Assembly (NCBI RefSeq): GCF_964340395.1
Contig: NC_135568.1
Location: 4,569,803-4,633,802 of the forward strand
Length of the DNA stretch: 64,000 nt
Direction: 5' to 3'
Source of the DNA: Glandiceps talaboti
Taxonomy: Eukaryota > Hemichordata > Enteropneusta > Spengelidae
Under the pieces are notes generated by a model. That model was not told the origin of the DNA. It saw only the letters and a program-made list of their open reading frames with translations, and did no database searches. The position numbers were made by a program, and so were the translations under genes. Shown here piece after piece: positions 1 through 35,901 of this stretch (position 1 is the first letter of the stretch; each line of letters starts with the position of its first letter).

Positions 1-1460
1 ACCAGATTTATTTTCACTTTCCACTTGTTCCAGTCACCATCCTGTGCTCCTCTTCACTGCCAATGTTTGATGTACAATAGTCGTATCAAGATCTCAGGAA
101 CGAGAATAAAACGTAACCTGGAACCCGTAATCAAAATCACCCCAGTGGTAACTTTTGCTTCACCGATGTAACAGTGAGACTCGTTGTCTATAGCAAATGG
201 TTGCCATGTCCAATTCTTGAGCAAGTGAGTGATTCTGAAACATATTCCCAACTCTAAACATTTATGTAATCTTGCTGTCACTATTAGATGCAGTTGTGTC
301 AAATTTTGAAGAAAATGAATGAAATGTATTCACTTTTTCCACACTTGGACACAAACTTCTGTATCTATATCAAGGTGAAGCTACATGTACATGTAAAGTC
401 AGAAGTGTAGACACTCATTCGTTACTCTGTACATGTACTGTAGTTTGGTTTGCCTTTACTTTATCAATATTAGGTTATAGACTTACTCACCTCCTAGGTA
501 CATGTAGTTTTAAATTTAATCCCTAACACTACATGTACCTGTACCTTTGTTTTATATCACTGTCGGCAGCCAGTTGTTGTATCAAATTGAAGGGCAAAAT
601 GAAAGAAGTGACTCATTCCTTACACTACATTGTGCATTGCCAGACTGTCAATATTTGATGATGTACAGTGTTATCAAATTCCAGGATATTGTGTAAAACA
701 CTACCTTTTGCTTTGCCTCAGTGTCAATATAGGACAGCCATCCTGTCCAATTCCAGGGAGGGAGAACGAAATAAGATTGCATACGAGGTAATCACATCTT
801 TCTGCATGGCTACCCTTCCGAGGTAATAATAACCCAATGTCTTCAATGTTCAGCTTACACTTTCATACACACTCTACGCCACTCTGTTGAATTAGCTCTG
901 CAAACATTAATTTGACATTTCTGATTTCCAAGGTGCCACCTGACATTTACTTACCATAATTCGTCAGTGTAGAAGTATGAGTTTGATGAAGTAGCCATCT
1001 TAATAACGGATAATACATCAATTTTAGAACTCAGAAAATAATCTTTGTATAACCCAGTAGAGTGATTACAGGCTTAAATTCACATGAAGTACATTAAAAG
1101 GATGTACAGGGGAATGTGTGATTTGCAAGGCAAAATGTGACTGTCACTCCTTTTAGCAAGTTCAGTGCCAAGTCAGTGAAAATTTGTCAAAGAAATTCTT
1201 GTTGGATTGTGTAAATTTTTGCCTGATTTGAATTTTATTTTGGATAAAAAATATGGAAATAACCTTTATTTGAGAAACTCAGCCAAAAGTATTCTTTATA
1301 TGTAACCATGTATTACAGGAATTACCCAAATTATTGTGACCCAACATCAAAATAGAAAGTACATTTGTCAAATTTTGTCGAATTTGTGAATTTTCTATCT
1401 GATCTCAACTTTATTTTGGATAAGAAACATAAAAATAAACCTATATTGAGAATTTAAACC

Positions 1461-1595
1461 AAAATTATTTGTTAAAAGTAACCAAATAATTCATGAATTA
1501 TCAAAATTATTTGTTAAAAGTAACCAAATAATTCATGAATTATCAAAATTATTTGTTTAAAGTAACCAAATAATTCATGAATTATCAAAATTATT
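1461..1595. repeat. 42-bp tandem repeat, 3 copies
   Basis: Three near-identical 42-bp units start at 1461, 1503 and 1545, followed by a partial unit. Each carries the dyad aataattcatgaattat, so the array can form small hairpins. No coding potential. Confidence 0.9.
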
Positions 1596-3284
1596 AAGAC
1601 TTCCTTTCTGTTAACACTTATCTAGAGTGTGTGTCTCCAATTGTGAGTAGTTGGGCCTCTGAGACCTGAAATTCAAACGCAGAAATAGCTTTGTAAATTG
1701 TAGTTAGAGGCATGAAATTCAAACTTTCACATACTCTGTGTACACATGTAATTGGGCAAATTTAGCAACAGTAATTGGGTATAAAAATGGTTTGAATTTC
1801 TGACTACTTTTAGTTTCACACATATTTTAAAAGTTAATGCAAGATTTTTCTGGGAATCTCAGTGTAGATTAATTTCCATTGTATTTGGTAACGGTGGATT
1901 GATATAATATATATGCAAGCTAATAAAACAAATATAGAACAGATAACAAAAAATTACTTAAAGAGATTTTGAAAGTCTCTCAAACAGAATTCTTTGTGAG
2001 ATTGCATTGTAGGATATTAAGTCAGACAGTTGCCTTTCAAATTTCAGCATGAGTGATGTGACTTACAGCGTTGTAAGATGATAGCTTTTTCTAGGAGTAG
2101 ATATGTAGATAAATGGAGATGTGAAATTCAACCTTTTACAGGCTGTAAGATATACAAAAATAATGAGGCTAATTTAGTCGTGTTCTGCTTCAAAGCATTA
2201 AAGAAAATGTAGTGAAATATGCAATAAATTTCTTATTTGTCGTAATTTCCCCAAATCTAAGGAAATTTGACTACACTCTTACAAAGCAAGACCACCTGTG
2301 CCATTATCTGGAAATGTCACAGTATGCCGGCAGTGGTATATCAGTTATTTATTACGTGAAAGTACACACGGCACGTTTGATTGTAACTATCACAATATGG
2401 CGACAATGTAGTCTAGTGCAGGTGTTTTTCAGATATCGTTAGAATGATTGGCTGTGTTTGAGAAAATAGTTTGGATTTGATTACACTATTGCATATTACC
2501 ATTAATTTGGATACCAGTTTATTGTTTCAGAAAATCTTGCAAAATCTTAGAATTTGCAAAAGATATGATTTCTGTGAAATTTTTCAATTGACAACATTAA
2601 TGTAAAGTGTGAAGTAATAAACAAGTATAAAGTAAGCAAAAACAATACAGCAGAATGGATAATTTCTGACAAACTGAAGTTAACATTCAAATGTGCATTC
2701 AAAAGTTGGTATTAGTGTTTCTGTTGCTTCAATAGATTTACAGTAGAATGCACCTTGTAAACTAATTTCTCTTAAAATCAAACTTCTTTAACTCTTTCCA
2801 AAGTTTGCCATATGAATGCTTGTTCCCAGTTCTTTTGAAATAATAAAAGAATTGTGCATTTGCCATCTTGTGTTCAAGGAATTGACAATCATTTATTATC
2901 CCGCAGTGTTAACACAGTAGTCGGTTGCCATATTGGATTCTAAAAATGACTAAATTTTAATATATCATTTTGACCTTCTGCTTTAAAAGTTTGTATGGTG
3001 ATCCCTTATTTTATTCCTTGATTTAAACTGAGAATTTTGTGAGTTTTCTTGAACAAATTAATAAGAAAAAGTTTAATATTTCTGAGGCACCCACCACGTT
3101 AACAAAAATACTGGAAGTTCTGTGATAGCCCATTATTAGTATTAACACTACTGTGGATCTAATGAAAGTACTTAAAGTTCCAGCAATTTGCTGAAATTCT
3201 TTCAATGAAAATTCAATCAAGGGATTTTGCAATTGATATGCAAAGATGGCAAAATAGATTACTCGTACTTAAAACAATGAATTT

Positions 3285-3850
3285 TAGTGTGTGATGTCTT
3301 CCTGATTACTTGCTTTCTTAGCTGACAATATTTAAAATCTAGGAATTATTTTGAAGTAAAGGAAATGCAACGAAGCAGATTTCAGTGTGTGTCGTCTTTG
3401 TAATGACAAAGTTGTAAGCCTACAATATTTAAATCAAGACTTATTTAAGTGTTTGTTGTCTTCGTGATGATAAAGTTTATAGCGACAATATTTTAAATCA
3501 AGGCTTTATTTTAAGGTAAAGAAAATTCAATGACGCAATTTGCATTGTCTTCGTGATGAAAAAGTTATAAGCTGACAATTTAAATCGAGACAAATTAGTC
3601 AGTGTACAATGTCTTTGTGATTACATAGTTTATTAGCCAACAATATTTAAATCAAGGAATTATTTTGAGGGTATTATCCAAGAAGGCAGATTTCAATGTG
3701 CATTGTTAAAGTTTTAAGCCGACAATATTTAAATCTAGGAGGATTAGTCAGTGTGATGTCTTTGCGATGATAAAGTTTATTAGCTGATAAATTAAAGTAG
3801 AATTCCTCATTCATGTCTTCATAACAACAAAGTTTATTAGCTGGTTTCAT
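3285..3850. repeat. Degenerate ~110-bp tandem repeat
   Basis: The phrase 'gacaatatttaaatc' recurs, each time near 'gtgatgataaagttt' and 'ttcagtgtg..gtcttcgtgatga'. The spacing is roughly 100-120 bp with many substitutions. This is an old minisatellite-like array. Similar diffuse repetition, with 'ttaatattcatagttg' motifs, continues around 4740-5080. Confidence 0.6.
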
Positions 3851-4459
3851 TTTAAATCCTATTACCCGTCCAGATTACATAATGATTACATAATGATTAG
3901 ATAATGATTACGTTTCTCACTTTACCTGATATAATGATTGCTTAAACAGGTATAACATGGCTAAGATATGAACAGTTGATGAGAGTAGCCATTTTACCAT
4001 GCACAAGCCATTTAGAACAAAACTTATAGAATATACTCTGGTCGTTCTACGTCATGACCGCATGTCTATGTCACGACAACGTGTGTCTACTTCACTGGTT
4101 CTGCTGTATTTGAAATATGAGTCAAAACGTTTAAAGTTGCCATTACTTTCCTCGATTTTTTTTTACACTACTGGCGTGGTAGAATTATGTTATTCACCAA
4201 TATTTTTTTTTTCCGTTCAGCTGGAAAATACTCACGGCCTAACTGTTTGTCGCTATTCGACTAGCGACTCGTAGTTACAAAACCCCTTAGGTCACTCATA
4301 TACTCCTTGGTTGAACGAAGAAAACACTGGGGAATAATACATCGAAGTGTTTGAATTATTTCATTAATATTTATTGAAATTTCTACATTTCTCATTCAAA
4401 GATTCATAATCAGATAGTTGATGGAAATTTAGCATTCACGTGATTCAGAATCACATATA

Positions 4460-4738
4460 CCAGGGCTTGAAATTAACTTTTTTCCTTGGTAGTCTTAATT
4501 GGCTATCAATTTCAGAAATTGGTAGCCCAAGGATGGCGGCCAGTAGTCCCATATTTCTGAACTGAAAACAGAGCTCCTTTATTGGAAATACTGTGTATGT
4601 GTGTTATTAAAATTCCATTCTTTAAATCATAACATAATCAGTGGTAGCCTAAGTGGGCTACCAGCTGCAAATTCTGGTCGTGCCATGACAAGAATTGGTA
4701 GTCTGTAGACACAGGACTACTGTTAGTTTCGAGTCCTG
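4460..4738. mobile_element. MITE-like element, family A (copy 1)
   Basis: The copy starts with cagggcttgaaattaac and ends with the inverted counterpart gttagtttcgagtcctg, giving 279 bp with terminal inverted repeats. The interior contains several ggtagtcc/gggctacc motifs on both strands. Related copies are at 8145-8507, 24133-24404 and 57686-57803. There is no open frame, so it is presumed non-autonomous. No clear target duplication is seen at this copy. Confidence 0.7.
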
Positions 4739-6940
4739 AATTACTAATATAACTTAATCATTGATAATCAGGCAGAAATTTCATCTGAGTTCATTGTCAT
4801 TCGTAATCATGGTCAATGGAAACTTAATATTCATAGTTGTGTGTACCTTATTAATTCACATGGCAGAATGAAATTTGATATTCAAAATCATTTCTACTAA
4901 GTTCTTTATCATTCGTATTTAAATCATGGCTGATAGATTCATAGTTGTGCACCTTATTAATTCATAATCAGATGTCTGAGTGAAATTTGATATTTATAAT
5001 CATTTCTTTATCATGCATAATCAGATTGATTTTAGCAATATGATATTCATAGCCATTTCTTTATGGAAATTTGATACTCATTATTACAAATGAATGTAAA
5101 TCTTCACCTGTGAGACATCGAACAGGACAGATAAAAACCGAACACCTCTGTCCTACCAAACTTTTCTCTCTCAACTCTTCAGAATGACAGACATGTTCCT
5201 GCATCTACACTATGATCACATTTTCATAATACATGTACTTATTAACTTTAACCTGGTAGATACACACAATACTGTACATAGTCCTTTGTTGGTATGAATC
5301 TAGTATACAGAACGACTTATTTTAATTCTGTCATTACATTATCGGGCAATGACGATTTGTACGTACCTTTTTTTCTTAAATTCACAATTGTATGGTGTTG
5401 CAAATTTTATATTCAGAAATTGAATCGTTTCTTTATGATCATAAATTTTTAAACATCGGCCAATTGAAATTTAATATTCATAGTTGCGAATCCTTCATCA
5501 ATTAATAATCATAATGATTATTGATAACATTACAACAAAATAAAAGAATAATCACATGTATATTTCATTCAATTTGGTTATTAGACATTAATGATGTTTT
5601 TATTCTGTTCTTTTAAATCAAAAATTATTTTTTTTAGTAGACATTAATATTTCATATTCATTTTTTTTTGGTAGAATCATGCTGCGAACCACAGATTATA
5701 TATTGCCTGGAAGTATTGTATTTTTAACTGAAACGAAAAAAGAAATTTATGACAAGTGAATGTGAAGATAATATTATATAATAGTTGGCGAATGCACCAA
5801 GTCAAACCTTTGGAGGAAAATATGAACTCAGAATTAACAATTTGAAAAAATACTTTTGTAAAGTCATATCCATAAATTTATACAAATAATGATTCTTTAA
5901 ATGATGTAACGTGAAACAATTCTCTTTTACTAACCCAAACCTTTTGGTTAAAATACAAACTGTGAACTGCCTTGGGGTAAAATATAAACTATGGATTAAC
6001 CTTTTGACAATAAATACTTTTTAAAGTCGCATCCATAAAAGTTGTATATACATGCTGATTTTTAAACTTTGCGTAATTCTTTTGTTTGGTTAGTCAGCCG
6101 AATCAAGCCTTGGGGTAAAATATGCCATTTGAAAAGTAATTTTAAAAAGTCATATCCATGCATACATATATACTGATTCTTGGTACATTATTTTGTTCAT
6201 TTATATTGGATATTGGTTGATTTCCTGTGAGTGATAGTTTTGTATGTTATTTCAACGCCAAATTAAAGTCAATATTAGTCCAGATAAATGTCACAGTGTC
6301 AGTTAACTCATGCATACTAAAATAGTATTAGCAGTTGAAAGTTGTTAAGAAATGTGATGAGGACACCCGGTAACAAGAAAAGAAATAACTGAAATTGTCT
6401 TTTGATTATAAAGAATAAATAGATGGGTAAATTGGACAATGTTGGCTGTGATGTTGTCTGTAAGGTTCGCCATGATGGTTTGCACTCGCACATCGGTCAA
6501 CCCCTCATTGGTGAGAGGAGGCTGATTGGGCAGAATGACACGCTGTATCTTACAGTCTAGCTGTGATGTAGAAAATAGCATAGTTTTGAGACGATTGCAG
6601 TGTTCATATTGTATGAATGTTATCATAAATAATATATGAAATAGTGTCTATAAAAACGATTATGGCACCAACGGAGAGCAAGTAGTAAGATTTTGACAGT
6701 ACCCATTTGAACTGTAAATGTAGCATAGGATTGTAAAGGTAATCAGGTGACAGAAAGACTGATGATTTATAGATCAAAAGGTGTTTCTTTGATGTTTGTT
6801 CATTTTTTCATGAAAAGGTAAATTTCTTGTATGTAGTATAGTTGATGTATGTATGCACATGCATCTAAAATAGTTTTACAAAAGTCATGTATATGTACAT
6901 GTGTATACATGTATGTACAAATTTATACATTTGTACACAT

Positions 6941-7037
6941 GTAAGCACACATGCATGCACATACATACATACATACACACATACATACATACATACATAC
7001 ACACATACATACATACATACATACATACATACATACA

Positions 7038-7069
<32 letters not shown>

Positions 7070-7142
7070 CACACACATGCATACATACATGTACATACAT
7101 ATACATGTACATATACATGTACTGTACACACACACACACACA
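6941..7142. repeat. (CATA)n/(CA)n compound microsatellite
   Basis: Long runs of acat units are interrupted by acac and by acatgtac palindromes, ending in (ca)n. Open frames of MYVCMYVC or HTYIHTYI type over it are repeat artefacts. Confidence 0.95.
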
Positions 7143-8144
7143 TTACAAACATATACACACAAATGAAAACTGAATAGTTTCAACAAAACTCAAGGCAAAG
7201 TTTTTCCAAAAGTTATGACTAGCAATCATCCTGTTTATAAGTATCACTAGGTCATACATACACTTTGTACATAATGATATGTACATGGTACATTCAGTCC
7301 ACGTGGTTACTCACTGACAAGGGAAAAGTTAGGTATGTTTTGTACATAATATTGATTAAAAATGCAAAATCAGTTTTCATTAATAAAACATAAAAATAAC
7401 AGGAAATGATACTTTTTTGCCTGAAGCAAACTGTCATCACTATGTTGTGTATAAACGAAAGAGTTTTGATTTCCAATAAAATCAAGTGTGTAATCTATTC
7501 CCAAACAATCGGTCATTGAATATTTATACCTATCATAACTGGCGGTTAGAATTGACACAAGATATTGGATTTCTGTTCAATATTGTTTCGTAATTTCACG
7601 ACATGAATGGCTCCATGTATTCTAGAAGTTAATTGAATGTTATTGTCCATGTGTATTACTAGTCACGCCTGCGCTTTCTTTGTATTCCATGGATTGATTT
7701 ATCACATAACATGGCAAAGCTGTAGTGAAGATATGGTCTTACTACAGTTAATGGAAGTTTGTTATTTTATGTCTCCCAGGCCTAACAATGCATGGTACCT
7801 GTAGGCTCCATGTTAGTATTAAACTCCCTGAAGTCGTGCTCCTGTTTTTGGAATCAGGGCACACCGCTAGGACACACTGCTAGTACCACGTAATTATTAA
7901 AATGTTTTCTATGCAATTTTTTCAATATTTGTCATACATATTCAGAAATGTATTATATGCACCTTTTATTGATTTTCCACAATGAGTGTTCAAAATATTA
8001 GATATCCTTTCTGCCACTCGATATGTCAGTTCAATATACACATACACAAACGATATTGAAAGAAAAAAATTAATATACATGTTTACGAAACTTTAAAAAA
8101 AATTGCCCAGTTTTTATAATGAATGTTCATAATACATTTGTACT

Positions 8145-8507
8145 CAGGGCTTGTATTTAACTTTTAGGCTTGGTAGTCAAATTTATCCAAGTGAACTGTT
8201 TCAACTACAATTTTCTATTGATTATCATTGGTGTAACAGACTACCATCACATAAATTTGGTAGTCTAGATACAGTGTTTAGTAGTCTATGTGTTCTGGAC
8301 TACTGCTAATTTGGTAGTCTAGATACAGTGTTTAGTAGTCTATGTGTTCTGGACTTACTGCAAGTCAGATTTATAGCCAAGTTAACTGTTTCTGCTACAA
8401 TTTTCCATTGATTTCCATTGGTCAAACAGACTACCACCTTATAAATTTGGTAGTCTACAATGTTTGGTAGTCTATATGCCCTAGACTACTACTAATTTCA
8501 AGCCGTG
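8145..8507. mobile_element. MITE-like element, family A (copy 2, internally duplicated)
   Basis: The copy begins cagggcttgtatttaac and ends aatttcaagccgtg, the same termini as the copy at 4460. A segment of about 50 bp (taaatttggtagtctagata...) is directly repeated inside, between about 8250 and 8355. Confidence 0.6.
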
Positions 8508-8929
8508 ATATTAGAAATCACTTCTGTTACTTGATGCTCAATGTACACAAACACGCATAACAACTCCCTGTGGAATGTTTCGCAGATAACAACCATAAAA
8601 ATCTAAATGTCTTGGTATTTGAAATTTATTGGTTGTCGCAATGTTTGGGTCATCAGATTACAGGAAAACTAAAATGAAATAAACCCGGTGAATACAAATG
8701 AAGTGAAATGGACAGGAGCTAGATTTGAAATGTGATAAATGAATCCTGTGTCGTTGAACTGTTGATGGCATTCACTTGAAAATTATTACTTATATTAAAG
8801 TTATATTCGCAAGATTTTTTAGAATGAATCCAAAGATTTTGGTGACAACTCATCAGCCTCATCAGGGGTGTAAAACTGTAGGCTGGCACATGCCTCATAC
8901 CAGACACATGTAAGGTGTATTTACATGCT

Positions 8930-9120
8930 AGAGTTTACTTCAGAGTAAAGATCTTCTTAAAAGCCCACTTTGAAAAAGGATCAAACATTAGGTGTGAAAA
9001 ACAGTTGTCTGACAAAGCTACAGATTAATACACTGATCCCATGTAATCTCCATGGCAACACTGATAAGATAACACTAATTCAAGAACTTGGGATTGAAAC
9101 CCTGGCCTTTAAAATCAAAT
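8930..9120 (-). mobile_element. SINE-like element, family 2 (degenerate)
   Basis: Read on the minus strand, the right end resembles a tRNA-derived head, with a B-box-like stretch near 'gggtttcaatcccaagttc'. It is followed by 'attagtgttatcttatcag' and a body shared with 32225-32440 and 48715-48905. The copies are diverged; assignment rests on the shared segments and the tRNA-like promoter resemblance. Confidence 0.45.
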
Positions 9121-10228
9121 AAATGTCTGCTCAGAGGTACAAATTTTTTCTGCAAGCAAACTCTGACTTCAAGTTTATACATGTAAGTTAAATTCAACAA
9201 AGTGGTTGGAACTTGGACTAAACGAGTATACATTGTGTTCACTAGTGTGCAAATGGGCCAAACAGGTGTTTGATGTGAGAGCGGTTCTTGACAATATGAA
9301 CTTGAACATTGATCCAAACTCCTGTAACAGTAAATGTGTACTAGGAAGCAAGTGTGAGGGGCCCTGTAGAGTCATTGACACTGCCAATTATGGCACATGC
9401 TGTTCAAGGCTTCCTAGTTACTGGCAAGGCTTTCGTACAATCAAATCCTGAGGTGGACATGACCATGTATTTGAATCGAATGGCTGCTGCACTGTAATCC
9501 AGAAATTACTTTGGTTATACAGAATAATCAAACTTTCTGACCTCTTTAATATTTCCCTTCAGAAATCAGAATTGAAATATTGAACTTCAGCCCATTAAAA
9601 GAATCATTTTGTAAATTTCAATGAACACATGAACTATGTGACGCCATAGTACATGTATTTTGAAGTCAGTGAACAGTGAAAGTCAGTGAACCAAGAAGTT
9701 CAATTATCAGCAAGTTGATTGTAAGTTATGAATCAACACTGGTGTGATTTATTCAGTATGGTATGATTGCAGACGACAGGGCTCCATGCAGTCATATTCT
9801 ATAGGATTGTCGACTGCCAAGTAGCTTTTATGTTTGATTCAGATTTATGTTTGATTCTAGGATTGTCGTCTACAAGGCTGTGTGCAGTTTTATGTTTAAT
9901 TTTAAAGATTGCCAACTATCAGTCTGCATACAGTCCTACTTTTGATGGTTGTTGTGTACATAGTCTAGCGCTATCCATTCATCAAATCTCAGGTTTTCAT
10001 ACATTCATGTTTTTTAGCTAACAAGTCTAAATTTGTAGTAAATCATTGAAGTTTAAGTATTACCTCAGAAAGAAACTTGTTTGTGACAATTTTAGATGGA
10101 AATATGCATTTGTTTATGCAATGACTCATCCACTGTGTTGTATACATATACATGTACTTCATAATTTCGTTAATTTTACAGTACAAATGTATATCATTCG
10201 TCTGATGATAAATTCCACAGTTTTTTCC

Positions 10229-10260
10229 CGGGGGTGGGGGGTGGGGGGTGGGGGTAGGGG
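10229..10260 (+). repeat. G-rich tract (G-quadruplex potential)
   Basis: More than four runs of 4-6 G occur within 32 bases, separated by single t or a. This satisfies the simple G-quadruplex pattern on the + strand. Confidence 0.8.
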
Positions 10261-11819
10261 TTCCTCACCAAAATTATAGTACATGTCATGTGCAAAGGTT
10301 AGCTACATGTTTGTATATTTGCAGATGTTACCAGGGTTACATACCTGGGCTCCTAAACCATAGCAAAAAACTAAATTAAACTGTGTGTTCTCAGGTGTGT
10401 TGTACTTTACTATGACATCATAGACTGGTCATAAAACCACCTTTACTATATACAAGTGATGTTATCTGTGTACTTGATAAAATGATGTACAGTTCTGACA
10501 AATACAGTGTGTTTGTTGTAAGTAGGTGTGAAGTACCTCAGTACAGTGTGAGAGACTTGTTATCTACAAATTGTTGAAACCACTTGTGATGAGCTGGTGA
10601 TGTCAAGACTGTAGAACAGTGGACTGAATAAACTAAAGATACACACTTTTAGTCAGATGAACAAACACTGAACAACATTGCACTGCACTATACACTGCAC
10701 TACTCACTATGCTACATATACACTATGCTACAGTCACATATCCATGCAATGTATGTACCAAATTTATATGTTTTGAATATAACAAAATATTATACATGTA
10801 TTTGGTGTTTTCTTTACATAAAGCAAATCAGTTTCAATAAAGATTTTTACATCTTAACAAGTGTGTGCATATTTTATATGTATAACAAATTAATAAACAC
10901 ACCTAGCTGTGATAACATTAAGTTTAAATGATATAACCATCACCAATAACTCTCGCAAACCAGACCTGTGCCATATCAAAGAAAACAACTGTGTGGCCTC
11001 ATGGACGGTGTGTCATGGATTATCGGTGCCATTAAAAAGAGACTGTGTGGTTTACTACCATAGGATTAATTGTAACTAGAATTAAGGGAAGTATTGAATA
11101 CTAAGGAGTACATTGATCCAGTCAATAATGGTTGAACTGTCCAGTGGGAGTTTTTTTGACACTATCGCCAAGTACGCTCATTAAAGATATTCACATCTAG
11201 TAGATACAATTAAAGCCCGCTGCACTCACAAAGTTCATTTCTGACGTTATCATATCAAACTATCTTGATAGTTGAAAGCAAAGCCTAGTAGAACCATGCA
11301 TCTATAATATTATCTATGCCCTTCATTTTCGTTAAATGAACAGCTTTCATTTTGTGATATAAATTATTGACTATAATAATTCTGTATATATTTCTCTGTA
11401 CATTCTATTTCAGTAAATTTTTTGTAGTAATTGATAAACCAAGTGAAATTACCCTCAACATGATCATGACCATGTTGTATGTTTTACCAAATCTCGTGAG
11501 TTTTTAATTGGCTGTATGTGTAGTGAATTAATAATACAGATAATCAACTTTGATATGTTCCACATCAACTCCTTGACATTTTTCCGTACAAATATTTTAT
11601 TAAATTGCCGTGAAATTACTGTACATTCAAAAGAACCGTCAAAGTTTGGATTGGCTATTCTTCTCAACAGTTGTTTTTATTTGGCACTAATGGCAGTAAC
11701 TATATAGCAGATTAGTTTTTCAAATAATTAATTTTCATATGTTCCACATCATTTCTCTGGTGTGTATCCAGGAAAGTGTGAAACTGAAAAGTGGTGTGTA
11801 TGAAAATGGTTGGTAGCAA

Positions 11820-11910
11820 TGGAACTAATATAAACTACATACATGTACATACGTAATATGTATGTATGTACTGTACGTACATGTATGTGTACATACACAT
11901 GTACATACAG

Positions 11911-11941
<31 letters not shown>

Positions 11942-12003
11942 TAATACCTACATATACTATATATATACCTCCGAACCCCCCCCCCCCCCCCCCCCCCCCC
12001 TCT
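11820..12003. repeat. Compound microsatellite with (CA)n and 25-base C run
   Basis: acatgtac/gtatgtac palindromic stretches lead to (ca)n ending near 11942. A homopolymer of 25 C follows at 11976-12000. Such C runs are often mis-sized in assemblies. Confidence 0.95.
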
Positions 12004-12633
12004 CCCATTATCAGGTTTTGCGAATAACGTATCATGGTAACATTGTCATGATTTGTAAAATTCATCATAAATTCTCCAAAAATTATAGACATTGCTTAAT
12101 TGTAACGAAAATGTAAAAATATCAACTATTTTCATGACTACCCCTGTTCTTTTTTATCATCCTTTACATACAGGACATTGTAGTTTAGAGTATAGCAGTT
12201 GTGATGTGATGTTGTGATGTAAAACAATATGAATAGCCTACTCTATCATATATAATGTACCTGTACTATACATGTAATGTGTTGTTAGTCTATTAGTAGA
12301 ATTGCCCTCATTTTCATAGGTAAACATATCAAATTGACTTAGCTCTTCAATAGCATGTACAGCGTAAAATATATCATTTATCATTGCTAAGTCTGTTCAG
12401 TGCTAGACAATAAGCTGTATACTACAGGATTCAAGTAAATCATTAATGTATGTTATGGGAATATTTGTAAGAAATTCTGCACATTATCCAAGTAATTGCC
12501 AGTTTTACGTCAGGTAGTGTGATGTAAAACAATATAATGAATCTAGCAGTGTGTTCACAGTCTCTTTTAGATGTAGTTTGCTTGAATTTCTTCAAAATTG
12601 CTTGAAATTTGAACAAGGTGCCAGTCTTAAACT

Positions 12634-12840
12634 GGAGGGAGGGAGAGAGGGAGGGGGAGAGAAATATTTGATACACTAATTCTTTGGGCTTTGGAGAGAG
12701 GGAAGGGGAGAGGGAGGCGCTGAAAGGTCTGTCATTGTTTCTGCTTATGTAATCACAAAGTTGAAGTTTTGGAAAGTATGGTTCCATACACAGAAACAAT
12801 GATAGATCTTGGGGGGTGGGGTGGGGTGGGGGTGGGGGGG
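12634..12840 (+). repeat. Purine-rich GGGA repeats and G-rich tract
   Basis: ggga/gaga-rich tracts lie at 12634-12662 and about 12690-12718. A run of gggggg/tgggg units at 12811-12840 has G-quadruplex potential. The antisense open frame of 166 codons across it is driven by this low complexity. Confidence 0.8.
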
Positions 12841-13792
12841 TGTCAGTTATGGATTTCAGCATAAGATTCCTCAAACTAACCCCACTTGATCTGATGACCA
12901 AAGCTATATTGTATTGATGACCACCATCCCCAGTAAAAATCACTTTGTCAAAAATTACTCCCTACCTCACCTCAGCCAGTTAAAAATGACTGGCTTCTGT
13001 ACATCAACTGTTTATTTGATACACTTTGGTCTTGTCTTTGTACTTGGGTTACATTTTAATGTATCAACTTGGTGCCTGGTAAGGGTCAGGGGTGAGAGGT
13101 CAGAGGTCCTGCTTCTGCTAGTTGTCAACATTTTGGAAATGCTAGATTTGAAATTTCAACTAAAAGGGGTCATGCACTGTGACTTCTTTTCATAATTTAC
13201 AACAACTATTTGTTGTGCTTGAATATAGCAACTATGAAAACCAGGTCAAATTTTACATCTAATATTATTAGAACTGAGCTTATGATGTACTGTAAACCTG
13301 TCGGTAGATATTTTTGCTACTAGAAAAATGTTGTGATTTTACTGTCATCAGCGAGTTCTCAAAGACTAACTTTCACAAATTACTAGACTGGTACATTGTG
13401 TTCATATACAAGATAGTATTTTTGTCACTACTTATTTTTGCATTTTGTTTTCCAGCGAATTTAGCGAAAATAAGTCTTTAGCGAAAATTTCCAGGTTTAC
13501 AGTATAGTTTTGAAAAAAGAAACTCCAAGTGGTGATGTAACATTGTCTTACCATCCTCCCTAATAGTTGCCCATTATGCATGTACAACAAATTTTGTTAG
13601 AAAACCCCAATAAAATGACTTAGGAACATTGTAGATTTTACCTACTTGCTGCCTTTTAGCAAGAAAAATGATGGTTACATTACGATTTGCTCGGAGAGTC
13701 ACTAATGTCTATGGTTTCACAGTATCATAGATGATGTCCCAGTGTATACTTTGATAGACAACTAATTATTAGTTACTTTTGATATATTTCAG

Positions 13793-35901
<22,109 letters not shown>

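Larger units (their letters stand above)
1..13792. other. Upstream / probable intron 1 of alpha-catulin, no gene found
   Basis: No exon with homology to a known protein could be read on either strand. The first recognised exon of alpha-catulin starts at 13793 in phase 0. It corresponds to about residue 48 of the human protein, so at least one N-terminal exon lies here unrecognised or to the left of the window. The stretch is AT-rich and holds degenerate tandem repeats, microsatellites and dispersed elements listed separately. Open frames of 60-97 codons here lack splice context or composition typical of coding DNA. Confidence 0.6.

Noticed and set aside
6865-7186. Overlapping open frames of MYVCMYVC / HTYIHTYI type on both strands
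   Set aside because: These are translations of tetranucleotide microsatellites with a multiple-of-three super-period. The same holds at 14906-15404, 16027-16499, 18061-18569, 21651-22062, 28751-29083, 47890-48127 and 50791-51062.
12443-12943. 166-codon minus-strand open frame
   Set aside because: Its length comes from antisense purine-rich (GGGA)n and G-run tracts (Pro/Ser low complexity). There is no homology.
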